Shown here one piece after another: positions 16,706 through 26,148 of a DNA stretch of 64,000 bases. Below the pieces are notes generated by a model. It was not told the origin of the DNA. It ran no database searches and saw only the letters and a program-made list of their open reading frames with translations. The translations under genes were made by a program, and so were the position numbers. The stretch is from NCBI RefSeq assembly GCF_001637205.1, contig NZ_LVJH01000002.1, positions 124,001 to 188,000 of the forward strand. The letters run 5' to 3'. Position 1 is the first letter of the stretch, and every line of letters begins with the position of its first letter. Source of the DNA: Paenibacillus glacialis. GTDB lineage: Bacteria > Bacillota > Bacilli > Paenibacillales > Paenibacillaceae.

Positions 16706-18307
16706 TTACTTCTGAGTTGTTGAAACATCAAACCCATTTCGATCTCCTATCGTTACAGGAAGATCAATAGACTTACCATCTCTTTCGATATTAAGTGTTA
16801 CTTTGGTGTTCACTTGTTGTTTCTGTATGAAATCGATTAGATCTTGGCTAGTAGGATACTTAGTACCATTAATACCAGTAATGATATCATATGGACGAAT
16901 GTCAGCTACGTATGCAGGGGATTTATAGATGACTTCTGCAACCAAAGACCCTTCTTTCAAAGTCGTCCCCATTTGTTTAGCCACCTCATCAGTCAGCGTG
17001 GTCAACGAAGCACCAATGAATGGAACAGGATCTTTAGGAATTTCCTGATTATTCTTAAGTTTATCCACAACTTCCGAGATTACACTTGATGGGATAGCAA
17101 ACCCAATACCTTGTGCATCTGCACTCACCGCAACATTCATTCCGATAACTTCACCATTTAGGTTCAAGAGAGGTCCACCTGAGTTACCAGGATTAATAGA
17201 GGCATCCGTTTGTAATAAATGTTTGTACTTACGCGTACCACTACCGTCTTCCTCATTGATATCTATCGTACGTTCCTTGGCACTAAGCACACCGGATGTA
17301 ACTGTATGATCGAAACCTTGTGGATTACCTATAGCTACGACGCCTTCTCCAACTGACATATCATCCGAATTACCCATAGGAACAATAGGGAAATTATTGT
17401 CGCCCTCAATCTTCAGCACAGCTAAGTCAAGATCCTTGCTTGATCCAAGAAGCTTAGCTTCGTAAGGCTTATTATTACCCTCTAGCGTCACTTGTATCAC
17501 ATCTGCACCATCAATAACATGCTGGTTCGTCAGGATGTAACCCGTTTTATCATAAATGAATCCAGAACCAACACCATAAGGAACCAATTGACCTGATTCT
17601 GATTTAGAATCCGAAGACGAGCCCTCCTTATCACTACCACCCTGCCCTTGATCACCAAAGAAAAAGGAGAAAGGGTCGTTTGAATATGGATTAGTCCGTT
17701 GTCCATTTCTAGCCTTACCCGACTCAACCAATGTATCAATCTTCACAACCGCAGGACTTGCTTCCTTAAATACCATAGCTACATCTCCTGGCTTGGACAA
17801 CGGTAAAGATGTTGCTGTAGCCGAGGATGAACCTGAATTATTATTAGGCGTTGTTACTACTGATGTACTTGACTCTGGTGCCATCGCAGATATAGAAGTG
17901 TCTGGTGTGAACAAGTTCATTCGATCTGCCGTAAACATGAGGGACGTGATGACCACCATCCCTGCTAAGAATGAAACCAATATTGCTTTAACCGAGCTTT
18001 TCGGTTTTTTGCTATATTGCCAGTTACCATTCCCACCATTATTGTTTCCACCCTCTTGGCCATTACCTGGTGAACTGAATGCGTTCGCCACTGGTAAGTT
18101 CCGAAGAGGTCGAGGTGGAGTAACTTCCACTTTCTCTCGATCATTGGAATCATCTTCATTCTGTATCACACTATCATTACTTATCGATTTAAATGGCCCG
18201 TAGGAATAATAATAGGAAGAACCTGATTCCGAAGAACCTTTTCCTTTTGACATTTCTTGATCTAAATCTTCATCCAATCGTCCATACTTATTGTCTCGTT
18301 CATCCAT
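16706..18307 (-). CDS. htrA: HtrA/DegP-like membrane-anchored serine protease
   Basis: 533 aa. An acidic, Ser/Pro/Gly/Asn-rich cytoplasmic tail (residues 1-105), one transmembrane helix (about 105-125), a trypsin-like protease domain with the triad His in TNQHVIDGA, Asp in DLDLAVLKI and Ser in NPGNSGGPLL, and a C-terminal PDZ domain (about 430-520). The architecture matches Bacillus HtrA/HtrB/YyxA. It degrades or refolds misfolded exported proteins at the membrane surface. It lies between liaFSR and a two-component pair on the same strand, and has its own terminator and a strong AGGAGGT site. Confidence 0.9.
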   Translation of the reverse strand: MDERDNKYGRLDEDLDQEMSKGKGSSESGSSYYYSYGPFKSISNDSVIQNEDDSNDREKVEVTPPRPLRNLPVANAFSSPGNGQEGGNNNGGNGNWQYSKKPKSSVKAILVSFLAGMVVITSLMFTADRMNLFTPDTSISAMAPESSTSVVTTPNNNSGSSSATATSLPLSKPGDVAMVFKEASPAVVKIDTLVESGKARNGQRTNPYSNDPFSFFFGDQGQGGSDKEGSSSDSKSESGQLVPYGVGSGFIYDKTGYILTNQHVIDGADVIQVTLEGNNKPYEAKLLGSSKDLDLAVLKIEGDNNFPIVPMGNSDDMSVGEGVVAIGNPQGFDHTVTSGVLSAKERTIDINEEDGSGTRKYKHLLQTDASINPGNSGGPLLNLNGEVIGMNVAVSADAQGIGFAIPSSVISEVVDKLKNNQEIPKDPVPFIGASLTTLTDEVAKQMGTTLKEGSLVAEVIYKSPAYVADIRPYDIITGINGTKYPTSQDLIDFIQKQQVNTKVTLNIERDGKSIDLPVTIGDRNGFDVSTTQK

Positions 18308-18461
18308 GTCTAATTACCTCCTATACCCTTACCTCACTGTTGTTAGGTGGGATATTATTTAACTGTTCTTATCATGACCCATAAACCTTAAAGTCACATT
18401 AAAAACAATTTAAAGAGAGATAAAACATCAAATAATAGATTCATCTTATGTATAATTTTAT

Positions 18462-19112
18462 CTACGCCCAACCTTTTCGATGTGCAAAAATAGCGAGCTG
18501 AGTTCGATCATCTAATTCACACTTCATCAGCAAATTACTAACATGTGTCTTAACGGTTTTAATACTAATGTGTAGTTCCTCAGCAATATCCTTGTTACTC
18601 TTTCCTTCTGCAATAAGGAGGAGAACTTCCTTCTCTCGTTCTGTAAGTCCTGATGAATCAGCTTCGACTGTCCGTTGGCGAATGCCCCGCGTTAACGCTT
18701 GAGAAACATCCCCTGTCATCACTGGCATTCCTCTAAATGCACCTTGTAGCGCATATATGAGTTCCTCCGCAGATACCGTCTTAAGCACATAACTAACAGC
18801 TCCAGCTTCTATAGCATCCACTACTAGATTATCTTCTAGGAAACTAGTTAGGATAACTATTTTCATAAGAGGATGTTCTTTAAGTACTGCCTTAGTCGTC
18901 TCGGCACCATTCATGATGGGCATCATCAAATCCATAAGAATTAAATCTGGAGGGCCTTCCGGCAATCCAACCCTTAGCATATCCAATGCTTCTTGACCAT
19001 TCCTTGCTTCCCCAATGACTTCGAACTTTGGCTCCAACATCAAATACGTTTTTAGCCCCATACGAACCATATCATGATCATCTACAAGTAGAATCCGGAT
19101 GTTTCCTTCCAT
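18462..19112 (-). CDS. liaR: LiaR-type NarL/LuxR response regulator
   Basis: 216 aa. Receiver with acidic pair (LLVDDHD), Asp in LILMDLMMPIMNG and Lys in LKTVSAEEL, then a LuxR helix-turn-helix (LTEREKEVLLLIAEGKSNKDIAEELHISIKTVKTHVSNLL). It is the last gene of a three-gene unit with a LiaS-like kinase and LiaF. In Bacilli LiaR responds to lipid II-interfering antibiotics and envelope stress. Confidence 0.9.
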   Translation of the reverse strand: MEGNIRILLVDDHDMVRMGLKTYLMLEPKFEVIGEARNGQEALDMLRVGLPEGPPDLILMDLMMPIMNGAETTKAVLKEHPLMKIVILTSFLEDNLVVDAIEAGAVSYVLKTVSAEELIYALQGAFRGMPVMTGDVSQALTRGIRQRTVEADSSGLTEREKEVLLLIAEGKSNKDIAEELHISIKTVKTHVSNLLMKCELDDRTQLAIFAHRKGWA

Positions 19113-19139
19113 GTTTATACTTCCCCCTCATATGTAGAA

Positions 19140-20180
19140 TTAACGTAAATCAGAATCATTCTCCCCAGGAGTAAATTTAGGAATATGTACGCGGATCGTT
19201 GTGCCTGCGCCTTCTTTACTAATGATCTCTACATGACCACCCAGTTTCTCAGCTCTTTCTCGCATCGTAAGAAGTCCATACGACCCTTGTTTCTGTAGCC
19301 CTTCGTTAAACCCCTGACCATCATCACTCAGACTGAGCACCACCTGATGTTGATCTTCTCGTAAAGACATACTAACTAAAACCGCATGTGCATGCTTCAC
19401 AATGTTGGCCATAGCTTCTTGAATAATAAGAAATAATTGATGTTCTATCGCTTCAGATAACTCGCCTTGCAATTCTAGTTCCTTCATTCCCTTAAGTCCA
19501 TTCTGACGACAATAATCGGGGAACCATTTCTCCAAAGCCTCAGCCAGACATGTACCTTCAAGTTCCACGGGCCGAAGTTGAGCAATGAGTGCACGCATTT
19601 GCTTCTGTGCCAGATGTGACATCGTTATTAGCTGTTCTAATACCACCTTCCCCTGCTCCTCATTGTGTACCAATACCTTAGGAAGAGCTGAAGCAGACAT
19701 ATGAATGGCAAAGAGCTGCTGACTGACTGTGTCATGCAGATCTCTAGCCATTCGTCGTCGTTCTTCTAATACTGCATTCTCTGCAGCCTTCTCCTTATTC
19801 ACTACTTCTTGTACACCTAAGCGCTGCAATAATTTCATCTTCTTCTCAACCGTATCTATCATGTTATTGAACTCGTGGTATACGCGTGCGAACGATTGAT
19901 CCTCTGCTACAGGCATCCGTACGGATAGATTCCCTTTGGCTACCTGTAACATATTAAGATCTAGAACATCAATTCCTCGCTGAATACGTTGCCCTGCCAT
20001 ATACCCTATAACCACTGTGAATATGATAATACCAAGCGAGTAGTACAACCACATCACATTGTCTATAACTTCAATATATCCCATGTAAATCCCCATATAT
20101 ATAACTCCGGCCATTACGACTCCGCTTAATAAGAAATAAAACAGTAACAACCATTTCGTATTTTTAAGAATTTTCACCAT
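19140..20180 (-). CDS. liaS: LiaS-type sensor histidine kinase
   Basis: 346 aa intramembrane-sensing kinase: two transmembrane helices (about 9-30 and 42-64) separated by only about 10 residues, HAMP, a HisKA_3 box with RRRMARDLHDTVSQQLFAIH, and a HATPase_c domain with DDGQGF and GSYGLLTMRERAE. The almost absent extracytoplasmic loop is typical of LiaS, whose activity is controlled by LiaF. It begins 4 nt after liaF and precedes liaR by 27 nt. Confidence 0.9.
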   Translation of the reverse strand: MVKILKNTKWLLLFYFLLSGVVMAGVIYMGIYMGYIEVIDNVMWLYYSLGIIIFTVVIGYMAGQRIQRGIDVLDLNMLQVAKGNLSVRMPVAEDQSFARVYHEFNNMIDTVEKKMKLLQRLGVQEVVNKEKAAENAVLEERRRMARDLHDTVSQQLFAIHMSASALPKVLVHNEEQGKVVLEQLITMSHLAQKQMRALIAQLRPVELEGTCLAEALEKWFPDYCRQNGLKGMKELELQGELSEAIEHQLFLIIQEAMANIVKHAHAVLVSMSLREDQHQVVLSLSDDGQGFNEGLQKQGSYGLLTMRERAEKLGGHVEIISKEGAGTTIRVHIPKFTPGENDSDLR

Positions 20181-20184
20181 TACC

Positions 20185-21231
20185 TTAACCTACCCTATTC
20201 ACTTTAATATCACCTATAAAAGCACTGACATTAATGACTATTTTCTTTTGGGATTCTTTAAAATAGGTACTGGAAGTTTGAACGGAACTCATGAACCCAC
20301 TTTTTGATTCAGATAAGATGGACATATCTCCAATAAAGGAACTTGAATTCACCTTGATTCCCAAATCCATATCATCAGGAACATATATTTTAATATCGCC
20401 GATGAAGGCAGAAATATTAATCTTCGTCTTACCATAAGGAATTTGAGCTTTCGTTAGATCAAGTACCGTATCTCCAATAAACTGAGATATGTTAGTAGGC
20501 TTTAGTTCGAAATACTCACGTCCCATATGAACGTCCCCAATGAAAGCAGACTTATTGATCTTCTCACCATCGCTGAAGCTTTCGAATTTACGATTGTATT
20601 TATCTTTGTATTTATCCTTAAATTTATTTCTTCTATCGCAATTGTTATACGAATCTTCTTCCTCATACTTATCAGAGTCATCATCAAAATCCATATCAAA
20701 GGTGCCTGATTTTTTTTCCTGGTTTTTATCTGCAAAAGAAACCCCAAACTTCTCTTCAAATTGCTTATCTAACGTCGACTCAGTTCCTTCATCTAGATCG
20801 GATAAATTGGGTAGTTCAGATGGCTCTGGTGGATATCCTAAAGGTGAAATAGGTACAATAGGTGGCTTCATTTTCTTACTAGGCTCGGAACGATGCGGCT
20901 TGAATATGACATGGAGTCCACATAAAATTAAGAATCCAGGAACTAAGTACTTAAAGAAATCACCCGGACTTAAAATATCCCAATCTAATGCACGTGCTTG
21001 AAAATATCCTCCGACAGCAATAAGAATAAAAGCTCCTAAAAAAGAACCACCTTTACCACGTGAGGTTAGCAAGTTTTTCAAACCAGCATATATTAAAATC
21101 AGCGGCCAATATGTCGAAATAATAGATCCTAAACTAATATCCACATACCCCATTTGCTGAAGTAAAAATATGACGCCAATACCAATAAGTACTAATCCAC
21201 CAAAGAAACGATCGGACCATCCTTTTCTCAT
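20185..21231 (-). CDS. liaF: LiaF-type envelope stress inhibitor protein
   Basis: 348 aa. Four hydrophobic N-terminal helices (residues about 8-108), a long charged low-complexity linker with Lys/Asp-Tyr repeats (about 165-215), and a C-terminal LiaF beta domain with five (S/Q)xFIGD repeats (SAFIGD, SQFIGD, SAFIGD, SSFIGD, SAFIGD). LiaF is the negative regulator of LiaS at the membrane. The gene heads the liaFSR unit. The linker is longer and more repetitive than in Bacillus LiaF. Confidence 0.88.
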   Translation of the reverse strand: MRKGWSDRFFGGLVLIGIGVIFLLQQMGYVDISLGSIISTYWPLILIYAGLKNLLTSRGKGGSFLGAFILIAVGGYFQARALDWDILSPGDFFKYLVPGFLILCGLHVIFKPHRSEPSKKMKPPIVPISPLGYPPEPSELPNLSDLDEGTESTLDKQFEEKFGVSFADKNQEKKSGTFDMDFDDDSDKYEEEDSYNNCDRRNKFKDKYKDKYNRKFESFSDGEKINKSAFIGDVHMGREYFELKPTNISQFIGDTVLDLTKAQIPYGKTKINISAFIGDIKIYVPDDMDLGIKVNSSSFIGDMSILSESKSGFMSSVQTSSTYFKESQKKIVINVSAFIGDIKVNRVG

Positions 21232-21346
21232 GTTTAACTCCCCTTATCCTCTTTCGTTATCCTTAGTGTACAACAGACTTGCCTTTTCGGATACCGACCA
21301 CAGAATGAAAAATACTCGGTCTAGAGGCGGAGGACAAAAGCGCATA

Positions 21347-21382
21347 AAGAATGCCCTCAACGTATGAGTTGAGGGCATTCTT
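21347..21382 (-). terminator. Strong hairpin terminator of the SASP-like gene
   Basis: Perfect 15-bp stem (21347-21361 with 21368-21382) and a 6-nt loop. The minus-strand 3' flank is TATGCGCTTTTG. Confidence 0.75.
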
Positions 21383-21426
21383 AGCTTGTCCGAGAAGTAC
21401 GTTTGGAGATCTCATTGATTCACAAA

Positions 21427-21612
21427 TTAGTTTTGAGATTCAAACTCCGCATTATACTTTTCATTTGGCGTTTTGTAATTTTCTTGTACTTTATTTGGTT
21501 TCTGAATTTGACCATTTTCCTCAGCAAATTCAGCGTTAAACTTTTCATTCGGTGTTTTGAAATTATCTTGTACTTTCTTTTGTCTTGAATTCTGATTTTG
21601 ATTATTTGGCAT
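21427..21612 (-). CDS. Small spore-protein-like peptide (gamma-type SASP-like), 61 aa
   Basis: 61 aa, Asn/Gln/Lys/Glu-rich with no Cys or Trp. It is built of two copies of a segment of about 21 residues (KVQDNFKTPNEKFNAEF and KVQENYKTPNEKYNAEF). The EFAEE/EFESQ ends recall the EF(A/G)SE protease-cleavage site in gamma-type small acid-soluble spore proteins. GAGGAGGTG precedes the ATG at 21612. A sigma-G type promoter lies 71-99 bp upstream, which supports forespore expression. The hydrophilic, repeat-built, amino-acid-reservoir character fits SASP-gamma; identity of the family is moderate. Confidence 0.65.
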   Translation of the reverse strand: MPNNQNQNSRQKKVQDNFKTPNEKFNAEFAEENGQIQKPNKVQENYKTPNEKYNAEFESQN

Positions 21613-21682
21613 GAGATTTCACCTCCTCTTAGACTTGCATGTGCAAGCTTTAAGTAGGGCTTCAATGCTTTTCCCCAGTCCA

Positions 21683-21711
21683 TAGTATGTAACGCGGACG
21701 GAAAATTATGC
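21683..21711 (-). promoter_or_regulatory. Sigma-G-type forespore promoter
   Basis: Minus strand GCATA (21711-21707), 17-nt spacer, CATACTA (21689-21683), close to the sigma-G consensus GNATR - 17/18 - CATNNTA. It reads towards the SASP-like gene. Confidence 0.6.
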
Positions 21712-21742
21712 AGCAGTGATAAAATCAAATACATTCGTTGAC

Positions 21743-22477
21743 TCAGATGGATTTCTCAAGCACAAAAGAAGGTAACGATTTATAAGTCTCGATGGCTTTA
21801 CCTAGACTTCGTAACATCTTTTCCGAACATTTCCCATTTCCGCGCCTGATTACTTGTACTTCCACACTTTTCTTACCCCATTCTTTATACACTTGCTTTG
21901 TTGTAGCAAAATAAAGGTCAATCTTGCGCCCTTTAATGGCGGAACCTGTATCAGCGACAACACCGTATCCATAACCCGGAATATATAGAATGCTACCTAA
22001 TGGAAATACCTTAGGGTCCGCAGCAATCGTTGATATCTTGTTCTTATCACGTTTCACCTTAACACCTGAATAGGTAATCCCATATTCGGGATGGCTCGGC
22101 CGTTTACCCGTAGATTCATAGCCCGCCGTGTAGCCTGTTGCGACAACCTTAACAGTTCGAATAACCTGCGCCTGGCTTGGAGCTAGAACTGCGATGAACG
22201 GACCCTTTACTTTACTTGTTGCTTGCGTTGTTACTTTCTTCGGTGTTGGCTTCGTTACTTGTTTGGTGGGTTGCTTCGTCTTCAATGCAGTTGCAATATT
22301 CTTTGTATTCGTATCACGAGCGTAATATTGCTGTTGTTGGTAACATGTATTTATTGTCATTCCGGCATAGCTACACTGAGTAAGACTCATGGAAGCATAC
22401 GATTTATTCTCACCCATCATCATTCCAGCGATGAATACACCGATCAAAATTCTTTGCCAAGATATAATTTTATTCAT
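21743..22477 (-). CDS. Exported 3D (double-psi barrel) domain protein
   Basis: 244 aa. A Sec-type signal (positive start, hydrophobic core about residues 8-28), a Thr/Lys/Pro/Gln-rich linker, and a C-terminal 3D domain (about 110-215) with [29 protein letters not shown] and the three conserved Asp residues ending in [18 protein letters not shown]. The fold is shared with lytic transglycosylase MltA and with YocH/YuiC of Bacillus, which act on peptidoglycan. There is no LysM or G5 domain. AAGGGGGAGA precedes the ATG. Muralytic activity is inferred. Confidence 0.85.
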   Translation of the reverse strand: MNKIISWQRILIGVFIAGMMMGENKSYASMSLTQCSYAGMTINTCYQQQQYYARDTNTKNIATALKTKQPTKQVTKPTPKKVTTQATSKVKGPFIAVLAPSQAQVIRTVKVVATGYTAGYESTGKRPSHPEYGITYSGVKVKRDKNKISTIAADPKVFPLGSILYIPGYGYGVVADTGSAIKGRKIDLYFATTKQVYKEWGKKSVEVQVIRRGNGKCSEKMLRSLGKAIETYKSLPSFVLEKSI

Positions 22478-22532
22478 ATGAAAATCTCCCCCTTACTAGC
22501 GAGGGTTCCCAATACAACGGATATATATACAT

Positions 22533-22574
22533 AAAGGGTTGTCAAGCCATATGAATTTGGCCTGACAACCCTTT
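22533..22574 (-). terminator. Terminator of thrS
   Basis: 12-bp stem AAAGGGTTGTCA/TGACAACCCTTT, AT-rich 3' flank on the minus strand, 42 bp beyond the thrS stop. Confidence 0.75.
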
Positions 22575-22615
22575 ACTAAACAAAGAACGATTACTCCATT
22601 AAATATGGTTAGAAA

Positions 22616-24556
22616 TTATGAAATACGGTGATTTGAAATCTCATCCTTCAACATGGAAATGACCTCATCGAGAGGCTTAGCCCCGATATCTCCCTCACCA
22701 CGTTTACGGATTGAAACGGTACCACTATTCATTTCATTCTCACCAATTACGAACATATACGGTATTTTCTCAAGTTGGCTTTCACGAATTTTGTATCCTA
22801 ACTTCTCATTACGTAAGTCAGCTTCAACCGAAATGCCACTAAGTTTCAACTTGTCTACAACCTTATTCGCGTAACTTTCGAAAGCACCTGATACTGGAAT
22901 AACCTTTACTTGAACCGGAGACAACCAAAGTGGAAGTGCACCCGCAAAGTTCTCAAGTAGGAATGCAGTCATGCGCTCCATTGTTCCAAGAATACCACGG
23001 TGAATGACGACTGGACGATGTTTCTGCCCATCATCACCAACATATTCTAATTCGAATCGTTCAGGTAATAGCACATCTATTTGAGTTGTAGAAAGCGTCT
23101 CTTCCTTACCAAGGGCTGTCTTCACCTGCACGTCCAACTTAGGACCGTAGAATGCCGCTTCGCCTTCAGCTTCAAAGAATGGAAGCCCCATTTCTTCTAC
23201 AACTTCACGAAGGATACGTTGTGTTGATTCCCACATTTCATCATCCGGCCAATACTTCTCAGTATCCAGAGGGTCTCTGTACGACAATCTGAAGCGGTAT
23301 TCCTTGATTCCAAAGTCTTCATACACTTTAGTGATCAGTGTAACAACACGTTTAAATTCTTCCTTGATCTGATCCGGGCGGCAGAAGATATGCGCATCGT
23401 TCAGCGTCATCGCACGAACACGATGTAATCCTGTCAAAGCTCCTGACATTTCATAACGGTGCTGCATACCAAGCTCAGCGATACGAATAGGTAGATCTCG
23501 GTAACTACGCATATCACTCTTATACACCATCATATGGTGAGGACAGTTCATAGGACGTAACACGAGTTCCTCGTTATCAAGTTCCATTTTGGGGAACATA
23601 TCTTCTTGGTAATGTTCCCAGTGACCTGAAGTTTTGTAAAGTTCCACATTACCAAGCACTGGCGTATAGACATGTTGATAACCTAGATTTTCTTCCATAT
23701 CTACGATATAACGTTCCAATGTACGACGTAATTTAGCACCCTTAGGCAACCACAGTGGAAGACCTTGCCCTACAAGAGGTGAGAATGTGAACATTTTCAA
23801 CTCTTTGCCTAATTTACGGTGATCGCGTTTCTTCGCTTCTTCTAGGAAATGCAAATACTCGTCCAATTGTGCTTTTTTAGGGAATACGGTTCCGTAGATA
23901 CGTTGCAACATCTTATTTTTACTGTCTCCGCGCCAATATGCTCCGGCAACATTCATCAACTTAAACACTTTAATTTTTCCTGTTGAAGGTAAGTGTGGTC
24001 CACGACAAAGGTCAAAGAATTCACCCTGATCATACATCGAGATAATGCTGTCTTCTGGAAGATTGTTAATTAATTCGATCTTATACGGGTCTCCAAGATC
24101 ACCAAATATTTGTAGCGCTTCTTCACGACTAACTTCTTTACGAGTAATCGGTAAGTTCTCACCAATAATACGTTCCATTTCCTTCTCAATCTTCTGTAAA
24201 TCTTCTGGGTTGAGAGGATGCTCAAGATCCATATCGTAAAAGAAACCATCTTCAATCACAGGACCTATGCCTAGATGTACCTCCTTGTTACCGAACAAAC
24301 GCTTCACGGCTTGTGCCATGACATGAGCAGTACTATGACGCATTACCTCAATACCTTCTGGCGAATCCAGTGTCACAATTTCAATGAGTGCTCCTTCTAC
24401 TAATGGTGTAGATAAATCCACCACAGCCCCATTAAATTTACCTGCTACTGCACTCTTTTTCAGACCACTACTTATGGACGCTGCCACATCTTCAATACTG
24501 CTACCCTCAGCATACTCACGAACGGAACCGTCCGGTAATTTAATGCTAACTGCCAC
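22616..24556 (-). CDS. thrS: Threonyl-tRNA synthetase
   Basis: 646 aa, full length. N-terminal TGS domain (1-60), editing domain (about 65-225) with HSTAHVMAQ and [10 protein letters not shown] metal-binding segments, the class II catalytic core (about 245-535) with [12 protein letters not shown] and [20 protein letters not shown], and a C-terminal anticodon-binding domain. The start is a GTG at 24556 with AGGAGGGAT upstream. A T-box leader controls it, so charged/uncharged tRNA-Thr should set transcription read-through. Confidence 0.97.
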   Translation of the reverse strand: MAVSIKLPDGSVREYAEGSSIEDVAASISSGLKKSAVAGKFNGAVVDLSTPLVEGALIEIVTLDSPEGIEVMRHSTAHVMAQAVKRLFGNKEVHLGIGPVIEDGFFYDMDLEHPLNPEDLQKIEKEMERIIGENLPITRKEVSREEALQIFGDLGDPYKIELINNLPEDSIISMYDQGEFFDLCRGPHLPSTGKIKVFKLMNVAGAYWRGDSKNKMLQRIYGTVFPKKAQLDEYLHFLEEAKKRDHRKLGKELKMFTFSPLVGQGLPLWLPKGAKLRRTLERYIVDMEENLGYQHVYTPVLGNVELYKTSGHWEHYQEDMFPKMELDNEELVLRPMNCPHHMMVYKSDMRSYRDLPIRIAELGMQHRYEMSGALTGLHRVRAMTLNDAHIFCRPDQIKEEFKRVVTLITKVYEDFGIKEYRFRLSYRDPLDTEKYWPDDEMWESTQRILREVVEEMGLPFFEAEGEAAFYGPKLDVQVKTALGKEETLSTTQIDVLLPERFELEYVGDDGQKHRPVVIHRGILGTMERMTAFLLENFAGALPLWLSPVQVKVIPVSGAFESYANKVVDKLKLSGISVEADLRNEKLGYKIRESQLEKIPYMFVIGENEMNSGTVSIRKRGEGDIGAKPLDEVISMLKDEISNHRIS

Positions 24557-24597
24557 GTAAATCCCTCCTAATAATTTCTATTCTTCAAAAAAAGACA

Positions 24598-24910
24598 ACA
24601 AAAAAACACCCATCCCGGTAAAGGGACGAGTGTTATCACCCGTGGTTCCACCCTAATTTGACAATTGTATATACATGCATTCAATTCATTGAATGCACAC
24701 CCAATGTCCTTCATCAGCATTTGGTAACGGTAATGAACCGGCGATTCTTACTATGCTCTAAAACATATATATTAGAGAAGTTCATAATCGCAACTACAAA
24801 GGGGTAAACCTACGTTGGTAACTGAAGGGAATTGCAGCCTACGTTCCCTCTCTCTGAACAGCCCTATTCTTCGTGGTTCATGTCTTCGTCAATGCTTTTA
24901 GTCAATTTAA
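24598..24910 (-). ncRNA. T-box leader of thrS
   Basis: The T-box core AGGGTGGAACCACGG is at 24654-24640 (minus strand). It is followed by a terminator (24634-24600) ending in seven T. Upstream sequence forms the long stem I region. The leader spans most of the gap between ytxC and thrS. The Thr specifier codon was not assigned. Confidence 0.92.
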
Positions 24911-24915
24911 CAGTT

Positions 24916-24945
24916 ATTATAATTCTAGCTGACACGAAACGTCAA
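24916..24945 (-). promoter_or_regulatory. Sigma-A promoter of the thrS leader
   Basis: Minus strand TTGACG (24945-24940), 18-nt spacer, TATAAT (24921-24916); adjacent to the ytxC stop codon. Confidence 0.75.
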
Positions 24946-24946
24946 G

Positions 24947-25849
24947 TCATATCTTCTCTTTCTCCCTAAAGAAAACATCGCAGTCTGGGCAATAGTGGCA
25001 TATCTCTACCCGTTTATCGAATATTTGCAACAACGTTTTGACAGCTGGCATTTGTGTATCACGTGTATGGAGAATTAATTTAGCTGGTGATACCGAAATA
25101 AGGGTACTAACAACGGCATCTTCCATTTCCATATCCTGTTGATCAATTCTTTCTACGAAAACACCTTCGTTGGATTTATTTTCTAAGGGATTCATGAACT
25201 CATCGAACAATAACAGTTCCTGTCCTCCCTTATGAACAACGTGAACTAATGGAATCTGTGGTTCCTGAAAGTACACGAAATATTTGAGTAACCCTACAAA
25301 TTCTTCATACTGTCGATCAACCAAGAACTCATCTACAGCATATTCGATGATCTCCCGCAGTTCTACACCATAATTTTGAAGTCGAAAGGAAATAAATCCA
25401 TCTATATTTAAATCAGAACTCTCCAGTAAGCACTGTTGTAAGCTCTTAGTAAGCATCAGATACCGACGTTTCCACGGTTCGTTCGGAGTGCCTTTCCCCT
25501 TCTCTAATAAAGAGACGCAATGCTTTATAATTCGCTCAGACTCCTCTTTACCGGAGAAATCAAATTCATCACGAAGCAACGTTCTAATTATATGTTGTTC
25601 CTTTATTTCTAAGATGATTTCAGCAGCTGCCTCTGCAGCAAGTTGGTATAGAATGATCATTCCATCACCCAAGGCGATTTTCTGTTCATTCCCCATGCAT
25701 TGCCACACTGAAGTGCCCTCACTTGAAACACATGAGAATTTCAATGCCTTGTATTTCTTATGTAGTTCTTTGTTTTTTCTCAAAATAATGCTTTCAAATG
25801 TTACTTTTTCTGCGCCCGCTGTCGTAGCTGATATGCTGAATAGTACCAT
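24947..25849 (-). CDS. ytxC: Sporulation protein YtxC
   Basis: The ATG at 25849 is used because AAAGGAGTG sits just upstream of it; an ATG at 25867 lacks a site. This gives 300 aa. The whole length resembles the YtxC family: an N-terminal domain (TFESIILRKNKELHKKYK), central helices (EIIEYAVDEFLVDRQYEEFVGLLKYFVYFQEPQ), and a C-terminal domain ending in CHYCPDCDVF, a possible metal site. YtxC is a conserved spore-former protein next to thrS in Bacilli; its biochemical role is unknown. The same neighbourhood here supports the call. Confidence 0.85.
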   Translation of the reverse strand: MVLFSISATTAGAEKVTFESIILRKNKELHKKYKALKFSCVSSEGTSVWQCMGNEQKIALGDGMIILYQLAAEAAAEIILEIKEQHIIRTLLRDEFDFSGKEESERIIKHCVSLLEKGKGTPNEPWKRRYLMLTKSLQQCLLESSDLNIDGFISFRLQNYGVELREIIEYAVDEFLVDRQYEEFVGLLKYFVYFQEPQIPLVHVVHKGGQELLLFDEFMNPLENKSNEGVFVERIDQQDMEMEDAVVSTLISVSPAKLILHTRDTQMPAVKTLLQIFDKRVEICHYCPDCDVFFREKEKI

Positions 25850-25984
25850 GGAGAACACTCCTTTCATTATCCTTGTTAAGTATATGGTCCCTGAACAGAG
25901 GATATACGGAAGGGGTTAGTGGAAAACAAGCTAACATTTCTCAGTTACGTGTCCGTATGCTTTTTTTAAGCCAGAACTATACGA

Positions 25985-26080
25985 TGGAAACAAGTAGAAA
26001 CGGCTGCGCCGTCCTTCTCCAAGGACGGCACCCGTTTCAACGGAAATATTAGGAATAGAGTATCAAGTGACTTTCTTATA
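25985..26080. repeat. Dispersed intergenic repeat, copy A
   Basis: Contains the hairpin GCCGTCCTT-CTCC-AAGGACGGC and the 30-bp core 26041-26070. The core matches 52047-52076 in copy B at about 26 of 30 positions, and the flanking GC-rich part is also similar. It sits upstream of ytxC in a 300-bp gap (25850-26148) that holds no gene. Confidence 0.7.
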
Positions 26081-26084
26081 TTTT

Positions 26085-26136
26085 AAAAAGGGACTGATCT
26101 CAGAGATCATTATACAGACCTCTGGGACAGCCCCTT
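26085..26136 (-). terminator. Terminator of mqnC
   Basis: Stem of 26088-26105 with 26120-26136 (a few mismatches), followed on the minus strand by TTTTTAAAA. Confidence 0.7.
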
Positions 26137-26148
26137 AATGGGTACTAT

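Noticed and set aside
21420..21734. Overlapping frames around the SASP-like gene (62 aa plus, 61 aa plus, 104 aa minus)
   Set aside because: Only the 61-codon minus frame has a strong ribosome-binding site, an upstream promoter and internal protein repeats.
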